DNA of 64,000 nucleotides. It comes from Boothiomyces macroporosus. Lineage: Eukaryota; Chytridiomycota; Chytridiomycetes; Rhizophydiales; Terramycetaceae. The stretch is from contig JADGKB010000045.1 of NCBI GenBank assembly GCA_027604185.1, forward strand, positions 41,742 to 105,741. Reading direction: 5' to 3'. The translations under genes were made by a program, and so were the position numbers. Under the pieces are notes generated by a model, which saw nothing but the letters and a program-made list of their open reading frames with translations, had not been told where the DNA came from and ran no database searches. How positions within the stretch are numbered: position 1 is the stretch's first letter; each line of letters opens with the position of its first letter. Positions 56,701 to 64,000 of this stretch are shown one piece after another.

Positions 56701-57328
56701 GGAAGAGGCATTGCAGTACCATTTGGAAAAGCAAGATTAGCCAAGACTTTTGAAAAGAGACTTGGCAACTTTGATGGAAATCTAGTGACAGTCCAAGTGA
56801 AGTTGCTTTTGTACACGGAAATTCATTAAGTAACTGAAACATCAGGGCCAATCCCAATCTCTTTGCGTGTACAGAGTCGTTTGTCATTAAATTGGTGAGT
56901 GTATTCATCACATCTAAGTTAGAAAATAATAACCTTGTTTTACAGGATCATTTGCTTCCAACCACCCCAATTTCGTAGAGATGGCAATTGTTTGCAATAC
57001 AGCTCCTCTAACATGATGCAATATTCTAAATTAAACAGATATTTACGTGCCATATCGTTCAATGACAAAGCCCAGTAAGAAATGCACCCATTTCTGCCGC
57101 TCTTCGGTTTTGTTTCTAGTAATTATCTCTTTGATTATCACCGCGGCGTGAAATTGAGCGGTAGATTCGGTTGAATTTGAAAGGACATGCTTACATAATT
57201 CTAATGAATCTTGGTGACTCTGAATTTGCTTCAAATACCGCTCCGCTTCCTTTCGTTCATTTTGATCAATTGACTTGTCAATAATATATTACTTGTGCTT
57301 TTTTGCAAGCTGCTTCAAATTCTTCCAT
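53784..57328 (-). CDS. XPO4: Exportin-4, 1127 aa
   Basis: Importin-beta family karyopherin (HEAT repeats) exporting eIF5A, Smad3 and other cargo. Nine exons (3384 nt; human 1151 aa) join after removing introns 57274-57292, 57026-57046, 56914-56933, 56470-56491, 55362-55381, 55157-55176 (ends TG), 54523-54541 and 54176-54195. Recognised XPO4 segments: N-terminal MEEFEAACKKAQ, HHVRGAVLQTIAISTKLGW, SLGLSLDFHQSC, LTQLASVHGPIFETPE, the central IHWAVLISGHVLADSAFGET, ETLFWFTDRWATSYL, LLYHAVLELIQVYAKNESGR and EMLEFPRLCLDYMHLVSLL. The start at 57328 is chosen because it alone keeps phase into exon 2. It is absent from baker's yeast but present in animals and many protists. The stop is 66 nt from the convergent PCM1-like stop. 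Confidence 0.93.
55157..55176 (-). other. Inferred GT-TG intron (20 nt) in XPO4
   Basis: Between HMLAN and AKFTQIVHYF the frame is restored only by removing 20 nt that start GTAATC and end TTAACTCTG. The total coding length of XPO4 is a multiple of three only with this intron. The branch-like TTAAC is normally placed; the last two bases are TG, not AG. Confidence 0.6.
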
Positions 57329-58007
57329 TCCAGATTGTTTTCCAAAAAAGTGAAATTCAAACTTGGAGTTACTCTAGAAAACATTTTCTAAAGTTATCAG
57401 ATAATGGATTCCCGAAAAGATGTTTTCCAGAGTAACAAGATGAACCATGGATTAGATTGCAAAGTGATTGCAAAGTCATGCTTGAAATAGGACTTTCTGA
57501 GAGTGATTTCTAGGTATTTCGAGGTGTTCAGGGCAGATAACGTCAGACTATAGAGAAGGAAAATCGAACAACTCAAGGTTAGAGTGTAATCTAAAAGGAA
57601 GAATATGAGTGTCACCAGTTCGAGTTTCTGGTGGCAGATACTATCTTCCAAGATCAATATTCTGCAAGATACTCTTTCAATTTAAAGTATTTGAAGGACA
57701 TGATGTGGAAGACAAACGGAGCATTTCTAGAGTGGCTTTGGAAAAAAAAGTTGTCAAATCTCTAGTAAGTAATTGCAATGACAATGAAGACAACTAGTTA
57801 TATCCATTCTCAGATGAATGCTGGTAGCGTAGGCAGTAAATGAAACACCGGTATATTTGGTTCTCAAATATATCACCGTCTAGTTTACCGTTGAAACTTC
57901 TGGGACCTTTGGGTTAATGTTCTAGTGATGAATAATTGCTCCCGAGTCATTATATGTTTATATTAACATTAGTATTCAACATTGTAAATAAAAAATATTT
58001 ATTCTTA
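57329..58007 (+). other. Region without a firm gene; possible small spliced gene at 57598-57765
   Basis: A 679-nt stretch between the XPO4 start and the PCBD stop. On the plus strand 57598-57765 is open and codes a plausible 55-residue exon (starts EEYECHQFEFLVADTIF, ends WLWKKKLSNL). It is preceded by a typical 20-nt intron at 57578-57597 (GTTAGA...ATCTAAAAG) and a short exon ending KIEQLK. I cannot find a consistent first exon; ATG at about 57413 is a candidate. No family recognised. Nothing else supportable between 57766 and 58007. Confidence 0.35.
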
Positions 58008-58391
58008 CTATGCCCAAACTAGTCCTGTTTCTTTTGCAATTTGATCAATCTTTTTAGCCAAATTGAAATCCTTGTCTGTCAGACCACCAGCATCGTGGGT
58101 AGTGAGGGTGATGTTTACTTGGTTGTAGACATTGAACCACTAGGGTAAATAATAAAGAATATAATCGCAATTTGCGCAAAAGGAAGATCGCGAATGGTAC
58201 TTACCTCTGGATGGTGGTCCATCTTTTCCGCTTGAATGGCTTCATTAGTTGATCTTACCTACTCTGGACATGAATCCGAATGCGCTGCTAAAGTCATCGA
58301 ACCTGAATTCCTTGTAAATCTTGTTTGATTGCAGCTGCCACTGGTTGCTTACAAGAGCTTCCAGTTTTGTGGAAAACGATCTCTTGAACAT
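58008..58391 (-). CDS. PCBD: Pterin-4a-carbinolamine dehydratase (PCD/DCoH), 99 aa
   Basis: Dehydrates 4a-hydroxytetrahydropterin, recycling the cofactor of aromatic amino acid hydroxylases. Exons 58391-58259, 58239-58205 and 58139-58008 join to 300 nt after removing a 19-nt intron (58240-58258) and a 65-nt intron (58140-58204). The family core is [55 protein letters not shown]. The catalytic E-K-x-D-H-H-P-E-W is intact. The N-terminal MFKRSFSTK could be a weak mitochondrial leader. The start codon is only 21 nt from the divergent FANCM start. Confidence 0.92.
58140..58204 (-). other. 65-nt intron, longest inferred in the window
   Basis: It splits HHPE / WFNVYN of the dehydratase exactly. 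It begins GTAAGTACC and ends TATTTACCCTAG. Unlike the 37-, 40- and 44-nt introns it has no internal AG|GT or TG|GT point that would divide it into ~20-nt units. Three times the normal length here; could hold a regulatory or RNA element. Confidence 0.8.
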
Positions 58392-58412
58392 TTTTGTAAA
58401 GTCAATCTTGCA

Positions 58413-61400
58413 ATGACCGAAATGGAATTCAGCGAGTTGCCAGAATTAGATTCAACTCATCAGCTGGACAAGGAAACTTTTCAAACGTGGATATTTCCTA
58501 TTAATTACAAACAGAGGGATTACCAGTTCAATATCATCAAAAATTCTTTATTTTCAAATACCCTGGTTTGCTTACCTACTGGCCTGGGAAAGACTTTTAT
58601 TGCTGCTGTGATCATGTATAATTACTATCGATGGTTTCCTTTGTCTATCATTGTATTTATGGCTCCTACCAGACCATTAGTCAACCAGCAAATAGATGCG
58701 TGCTTCAAAATAACTGGAATACCGCAAGATGATACTGTTGAATTAACGGGGCATTCAAGTGTAGAGTTGCGAAAGAGAATGTGGGAAACAAAAAGAGTGT
58801 TCTTTATGACTCCAGAAACTTTTAGGAATGACTTGCAAACTGGGATATGCCCTTCTGATAAAGTAAATCTAATTCAATGTAGGTGGTTTTAACAGTATTC
58901 GATGAAGCTCATCGATCTACAGGAAACTATGCTTACGTTGAAGTAATCAAGGAATTGAATATTCAACAGTGTCGATATAGAGTATTAGCGCTATCGGCTA
59001 CTCCAGGTTCTGATTTGCAAAAAGTTCAAACTGTTATTAATCACCTGAATATTGAAAAGATTGAATCTAGGACCGAGGATAGCTTTGATGTTGCTCCATT
59101 CATTCACTCGAAAAGTATACGAGAAGTAGTTGTTGAACAGAGCGCTTTGATGAAAACCGTTTTTGACAGGTAAGTCTTTATTAATATTTGATTTGGACCT
59201 TACTTGGGAAACATTTTGCAAAAGCTTGTTCAATTCAAAGCATACAAGATTGAATCTCCAGAAAAAGCCTCTCCTTATGGACTAATTGCAAGTAGGGATT
59301 ACTGGAGAAAATGCAAAGGATCTCTTCCACAGCAGACTGGAAATATGATAGAGGGATATTTTGCCTTTGCAATTACACTGTGTGGATTTGTGCAGCATTT
59401 ATTAAATGAAGGAATCTATTCCTTTTATTCTAGCGTGAATGATTTCATTATTGAGTCGAAACAGAAAGGAAACTTGTCTAAAATGAAAAAAGACTTTATC
59501 CAAGACAGAGCCCTTATACATTTATTAAAAGAAGTACAAGATGAAATGGCCAAACCCACATTTGTTTCGCATCCAAAAATTGAAAAGCTGGTACAGATTG
59601 TATTGGAGCATTTCACTAATCACAAGGAATATGTATTGACAGAAACTCGAAATGGAAATTCAGTAGACACAGAGACAAGAATTATGATATTTTCTACATT
59701 CCGCACTAGTGTAGAGGAAATCTGTAATGTCCTTAAAGAGCATCAACCCCTAGTAAAACCAGCTGTATTTATCGGACAAAGCACTGGCAAGAAAGGAAAA
59801 GGGTTAAAACAAAAAGAGCAATTGCAAATAATCAACGATTTCAAGAATGGATTATTCAATGTACTAGTTGCCACTTCTATTGGAGAAGAAGGGTTAGATA
59901 TTGGGGAAATTGATTTAATTATATGTTTTGACAACAAAAAATCTCCAATTAAAATGCTCCAAAGAATTGGAAGAACTGGGAGAAAGCGAAAGGGTGAGAT
60001 TTGCCTACTTTTAAACAAAGGACAAGAAGAAACGGATGTAAAGTTGGCTAGAACGAAATACAAGAATGTCCAAAAAGGAATATTTGATTCAACCAAACTG
60101 GCAATGTATGGCGGTGAAAATTCAAAGCTGTTTCCACCGAAATTTGATAAACCCGAATGTAAAAAAATGGAAGTGGTTATACCTGAGCCGATTCCAAAGC
60201 AGCTTCCGAAAAAGAAGCAAATGAAATTATCAGAAAATGATATTGAATTCTATACCAAAAACTTTTTGACGATGGAGTACGAATCGCCAGATATGACTAA
60301 ATTTACTCCTTGGCAGACATCCTACCTTCCACTTAAAGTGATTCCAAGGTCACAAAAATGCAACGTATTTGTTGAATTAATGCAAAAAATGGAAGAATAT
60401 AAAGTGGAAGAACCGTATATCCCACGAAAAATTGTTGAAACCATTGCCGAGAGCTTACCAAAAAAAACACCTAGAAAAGTGATCAAAGAGTTTGAAAAGG
60501 TCGAGTTGAATCTATTTTCAAGTAGTCCTCTGTATTCATCTCAGCCTTTATTACATGCCAAACGAAGTGCTGGACAGATCTCGGACATTAGCGATGAAGA
60601 GCATCTCACCCCAAAGAAGCAAATGACGAATAAAGAAGCGGATATGCAAGAACTCTCAAGCTCGGATGAAGAAATTGAAAATGCAAATGTGAATATACAA
60701 CCGAACGTTCAAAATATACAACCGGACGATCAAAATATACAACCGGACGATCAAAATATACAACCAGATGATCAAAATATACAACTGGACGATATAAATA
60801 TACAACCGGACTATATTAACCAATTAGAAAAGAATGATTTTCAAATGAATGATGACATTACCGATAACGATTTTCAAATGAATGATAACATTACCGATAA
60901 CGATTTTCAAGTACCTTTGGAATTCAATTCTAGCCCGGATATCTCTGCAAGACATATAGATCCAGTGGATGAAGATGTAATTATTCCTCAGACTCCAGTA
61001 AAGTCTGAAAAACATATTGAAAGCCAAGAATCTTATACGGACGACGATTTTGATTGGAATGCAGTAGAGCTACCTGCTGAACAAAATTTACTATCCGAAA
61101 CAGTGTCTGATATACCGACTACAAACAGAAGAATCTCTGTCGCTTCAATTAATGATAGCCAAGATGAGTTTTACGAGGAATTGGAAGGAATAGATTGGGA
61201 TTGTATTGATCAGCTTGCCAATGATAACACTGAATTGCCTGAAACTAAAACGGAACCTACAAATTCCAAAATTACTATGAATGGCGTTCTAAAGATGGAA
61301 ACTCCAATGAAAACTCCACACAAATTAATCGGTAACATTTTTACAAGCTCGCCTGATTTCAATCCTCAAAAAACTCCGTTGAAAAGAACAGGATTGGCAA

Positions 61401-62098
61401 AGCGAAAAGTTATTTTATCCAGTTCTCCGAATAGCATCAAATCACCAATTGGTGTACCACAAAAATCACATTTGCTAAGGAGGACACCTTTACAAGAGCG
61501 GTTGAAGCTGCGTAAACTACCCAGAAAGCCGCCAAAAGTACGAACTACTCCAGTGTTAGATGGCAAAAAAGCAGTTTATCCGCCAAAAAGGAAATCGAAA
61601 AAGAATCTACTTGCCAAAGAGTACTTTGATGAAGAAGCAATGATATCCGACAATGACCCAGCAGAAGTGAGCTCTGATGAGGATGAAAATGGCTTGGATA
61701 CTGATTTGTCAGATTTCATCGCTAGTGAGGTAGAATACGATTCACGAGCCAACTCTCCTGCAAACTTTCTCAAAATTTACCGGGAAAGAGTGCCAAGTGA
61801 AAACTGTACGCAAATGATTTACAATGATGCAAGCAAAAAAGGTCATTTATACCAAATTATTCATCCAACCAAGAGAGCGGAATACGCCGGAAGTAGCGAA
61901 GTTGAAGAAGATGAAGGCAGTATTGCTGATTTTGTTGTAGACGATGATTTTGTCGAATATGAGCAAACACAAGGGAGATTTTTCGATTGTACGATGGAGA
62001 TTCCAAAAGATAAAGTGCCATTAGAGAAAGAGGAAGGGTTTAGCACTGATAATTTGCTCGATGGGGTGGACCTAGATGATTTGATTGACATTGATTAA
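58413..62098 (+). CDS. FANCM: FANCM/Mph1-family DNA helicase, 1214 aa
   Basis: Branch-migrating 3'-5' translocase remodelling forks and D-loops. Exons 58413-58862, 58883-59169 and 59191-62098 join (3645 nt) after introns 58863-58882 and 59170-59190 (ends TG). Helicase motifs: CLPTGLGKTFIAAVIM (I), MAPTRPLVNQQ (Ia), LTVFDEAHRSTGNYAYVEV (II), LALSATPG (III), an insert domain, ATSIGEEGLDIGEIDLIICF (V), QRIGRTGRKRKGEI (VI). The C-terminal half is acidic, disordered and repeat-bearing; no ERCC4-type nuclease fold is seen, as in fungal Mph1. The ATG at 58413 (MTEMEFSELPELD) is preferred; an upstream in-frame ATG at 58329 would overlap the dehydratase coding sequence on the other strand. The stop is 24 nt from the convergent DUF4436 stop. 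Confidence 0.93.
59170..59190 (+). other. Inferred GT-TG intron (21 nt) in FANCM
   Basis: Exon 2 ends FDR and exon 3 begins GPYLGNILQ. The only phase-consistent removal starts GTAAGTCTT (strong donor) and ends TTAATATTTG. An in-frame TGA directly upstream of the join prevents a later or earlier acceptor, and no AG exists in the interval. Confidence 0.65.
60692..60817 (+). repeat. Six 21-nt units encoding NIQPDDQ in FANCM
   Basis: Imperfect tandem repeat in the disordered tail: heptads NIQPNVQ, NIQPDDQ three times, NIQLDDI, NIQPDYI. It is followed by two 33-nt units (NDFQMNDDITD / NDFQMNDNITD) at about 60835-60900. In frame, so length variation keeps the protein open. Confidence 0.85.
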
Positions 62099-62122
62099 GT
62101 TTGATTTAATAAATGATATTTA

Positions 62123-63084
62123 TTATACCACACTATCGGCAGAAAAGATGCTCGTTCTAGGAGTTTCCTTCATTAATGGTTCTGACCCAGATACGTTTGG
62201 TTTCTCATGGTGGTTGTTTAAAATGTAGTTCCACATTAGTATAACTACCGAAAAGCCAACAAGCAACATGGCAGGGAAAAATCTACGTTAGTACCACTTA
62301 CCCTGCAATATCAGCTGTACAACCAATTGCAGGTAACCCAGGCTGGACATTACGAATATTTGGCAGTGCAAAAAGCAGCGCGGCAATTCCAGCTATCCTA
62401 GTATTAGCTCATATTACATTGGAGGCTCGATTTTGCGCCGTCTCGTACATGCAGTTACTGACAGATATATTGCAGATAATGAAAGAATCCACATCATCAA
62501 ATTAACGAAAATGGAAAATAGAGTTGTTACAAAGGTACGAGTTAGAGTTACTTGTAAATACATGAATCGCTCGCCTTCATCCAACAGTTGAAAGTCCGTT
62601 CTCCACGCATCTACGGCACCGTTTAGCAAGAACGCTATTTCTGCTTCTTTGCAACTAGCAACAACCAGAGCATCATATGTGTCAAACGGATACCAATTTG
62701 CAGTGGATGCAAAGATGGGAATAGTTGAAACTACTTGTGCATATATTTCATCACCTGAAATTTGTGAAAGCTTTCCATTAATGTCAAACGTATAATGACT
62801 AATGTTTGAAATTGGGGGAAGTATGTTTGAAACAATTGTTACTTGAAGAGTCGATGATGAAAAAGCAGTGACATTATTGTAGATACGGACGCCGTTAAAA
62901 TCGAGATCGTTTGGATCTATGGTGGACATGATTGTTTGGGCTACAATGAAAGCAATTTACCATATCTTTGGTTTCCAAGGTTGGTATTCACGTAGGAAAA
63001 AGTCGCTACAAAGGCTAATAGACAAGCCAAGGCGCAGAGCGCAACCCATCTTTGGCGGATTTTGTAGCTACCACAGAGATACAT
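62123..63084 (-). CDS. DUF4436-type membrane protein, 300 aa
   Basis: Exons 63084-62961, 62940-62418, 62397-62302 and 62282-62123 join (903 nt) after removing introns 62941-62960, 62398-62417 and 62283-62301. An N-terminal membrane segment (WVALCALACLLAFVATFSY) precedes an extracytosolic beta domain with NWYPFDTYDALVV, the WYPFDxY motif of DUF4436. Three C-terminal hydrophobic spans follow (FVTTLFSIFVNLMMWILSLS, IAGIAALLFALPNIRN, MLLVGFSVVILMWNYI), with the PNIRNVQPGLPAIGC loop typical of the family. Function is unknown in general; members are common in fungi and bacteria. Start chosen because it puts the first span in phase. Confidence 0.8.
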
Positions 63085-63123
63085 GGATGAAAAAAGAGTG
63101 TTGGACGCGTACTATACAGGCTG

Positions 63124-63175
63124 AGGATTGAAAATACTTGTAAACACAGAGGATTGAAAATACTTGTAAACATAG
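63124..63175. repeat. Tandem duplication, two 26-nt units
   Basis: Units 63124-63149 and 63150-63175 (AGGATTGAAAATACTTGTAA plus CACAG/CATAG) differ at one base. They lie between the start of the DUF4436 gene and the stop of the mucin-like gene, so they form most of this short intergenic spacer. Confidence 0.9.
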
Positions 63176-63199
63176 ACTATTTATTAAGACAAATATTTT

Positions 63200-64000
63200 C
63201 TAATAATATCCACCAGTTGGTGTGGCGACTACAGCTGCGTCAGTAGTTTTAATTGCACACTTGCCTTTACGAGTTGTAGTAACAACTGGAATATCAGCAG
63301 TTGCAGCAATTGGTGAGTCAGTGGTTTGCACTTGATAAGGTTGAGCGGTTGTTGCAACAATTGGAGAGTCAGTTGTTTGAACTAAATATGGCTGAGCACT
63401 TGTTGCAACAATTGGAGAGTCAGTGGTTTGTGCTTGATAAGGTTGAGCGGTTGTTGCAACAATTGGAGAGTCAGTGGTTTGGACATAGGCACTCATGGTG
63501 GCATATTGACGGTTGCACTTTGATTTAACAACTGGGAGGGAAGTTACTTGTGGTAATACATTATTGCTAGGAGCATTGTAATTTCCAGAGCTGGTTGGCA
63601 AATTTTGGGATGAACCATATGAATTTGCTACTGGCAGATTAGTGTTTGGATTGTATTGGTTGGAGGCAACTGGTAAATTCTGAGAAGATGGAATGTATTG
63701 ATTTGAAGCAACTGGCATGTTTTGAGCTTGAGGAAGGTTTTGAGTTTGTGGAGCAGATTTTGGAGGATAATTTGGGTTTGGGTTGACTGGTGCAGGTTGA
63801 TGGTTTTGAGGAACTACTTTAGGAAGCTGTTGAGTGCTTGGCGGAGTAGTTGATGGAATGCTGGTTGGGGCAGAATTTGGTACAGTTGCTGGTTGAGTTG
63901 GTTTTGGAGCGACAGTAGTTACTGGCAAGTTGGTAGTATACTGGATTGGTGCTGCAGTTGTTGTTGCTACTACAGGCAAGTCTGTTGTGGTAGTTGGAGC
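63200..64000 (-). CDS. Thr/Pro/Gln-rich mucin-like repeat protein (5' end beyond window)
   Basis: Only the C-terminal 260 or so residues are in the window. They are rich in Thr, Pro, Ser, Ala and Gln, with short units (NLPVASNQY, NMPVASNQY, SSQNLPTSS) and four copies of a 17-residue unit (QTTDSPIVATTAQPYQV and variants) encoded by about 51-nt repeats at 63300-63490. Two Cys residues flank the repeats (VKSKCNRQY and RKGKCAIKT). No transmembrane or GPI tail is seen at the C-terminus. A secreted, O-glycosylated surface or wall protein is likely from composition; no family is recognised. Confidence 0.65.
   Translation of the reverse strand, partial: APTTTTDLPVVATTTAAPIQYTTNLPVTTVAPKPTQPATVPNSAPTSIPSTTPPSTQQLPKVVPQNHQPAPVNPNPNYPPKSAPQTQNLPQAQNMPVASNQYIPSSQNLPVASNQYNPNTNLPVANSYGSSQNLPTSSGNYNAPSNNVLPQVTSLPVVKSKCNRQYATMSAYVQTTDSPIVATTAQPYQAQTTDSPIVATSAQPYLVQTTDSPIVATTAQPYQVQTTDSPIAATADIPVVTTTRKGKCAIKTTDAAVVATPTGGYY

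Noticed and set aside
58329..58412. Longer FANCM N-terminus from an upstream ATG
   Set aside because: It would overlap the coding sequence of the dehydratase on the opposite strand; the ATG at 58413 is the simpler start.
1..62098. FANCJ and FANCM as a functional repair gene cluster
   Set aside because: They lie about 56 kb apart with over 25 unrelated genes between; co-location looks accidental.
62919..63131. 70-aa plus-strand ORF starting MVDMIVWATMKAI
   Set aside because: It overlaps the first exon and intron of the DUF4436 gene on the other strand, whose membrane segment and phase are well supported.
1..64000. Alternative genetic code or widespread frameshifting as the reason for many in-frame stops
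   Set aside because: TAA, TAG and TGA all end recognisable proteins at expected lengths, and the breaks coincide with ~20-nt GT...AG segments whose removal restores family alignments.
1..64000. CRISPR arrays, tRNA, rRNA, transposons
   Set aside because: No regularly spaced repeats, cloverleaf-type sequences, rRNA segments or transposase/reverse-transcriptase genes were recognised in reading the window.

Overview
This is nuclear DNA from a small-genome eukaryote. It is AT-rich and very gene-dense (about 30 protein genes in 64 kb), and it uses the standard code (TAA, TAG and TGA all end genes). Almost every gene is split by extremely short introns. I placed about 100 by restoring reading frame and family alignment; nearly all are 18-23 nt, of the form GTA...(T/C)TAAY...(Y/A)AG. 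The gene set mixes fungal traits (C2-type phosphatidylserine decarboxylase, alpha-arrestin with PPxY motifs, chitin-deacetylase-like surface protein, Vrl1-like VPS9-PX-BAR protein, HMG-box factor, Spp1-type PHD protein) with genes of flagellated opisthokonts (CEP76 and a PCM1-like centriolar protein, SZT2, tandem-GAF phosphodiesterase, OSTF1, VAMP7, exportin-4). I infer an early-diverging zoosporic fungus or close relative. Complex I is retained (NDUFB8-like). The species is not identified.

Layout. 1-11.6 kb: 3'-truncated FANCJ helicase (-), SZT2 (+), NDUFB8-like (-). 11.9-22.5 kb: phosphatidylserine decarboxylase, ankyrin protein, HMG-box factor, arrestin (+), VAMP7 (-), TBC Rab-GAP (+), a decayed ankyrin pseudogene (-). 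22.8-32.4 kb: orphan ORF, Hsp70-BAG fusion, xanthine dehydrogenase (+), CEP76 (-). 32.9-41.6 kb: COG3 and the VPS9-ankyrin-PX-BAR protein (+), DUF676-type hydrolase and an unknown protein (-). 41.8-53.7 kb: OSTF1, GAF-GAF phosphodiesterase, C2H2 protein, Spp1, a small minus ORF, GATA-like protein, degenerate chitin deacetylase, PCM1-like protein. 53.8-64 kb: exportin-4 (-), pterin-carbinolamine dehydratase (-), FANCM (+), DUF4436 membrane protein (-), 5'-truncated mucin-like repeat protein (-).

Functional themes: fork repair (FANCJ, FANCM), endomembrane traffic (COG3, VAMP7, TBC, VPS9-PX-BAR, arrestin), centriole biology (CEP76, PCM1-like), nutrient sensing (SZT2) and chromatin/transcription (HMG, C2H2, Spp1, GATA-like). 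These are scattered, not operonic. Compaction is extreme: convergent stop codons lie 2-66 nt apart, one divergent pair of start codons is 21 nt apart, and several stop codons overlap AATAAA signals.

The most unusual signal is the splicing system. Besides the 18-23 nt norm there are three apparent GT-TG introns, two GC-AG introns, and longer introns that split into two back-to-back ~20-nt units at an AG|GTA (or TG|GTA) junction, as expected if they are removed in two recursive steps.

All intron positions are hand-inferred from frame and family similarity, without transcript data.
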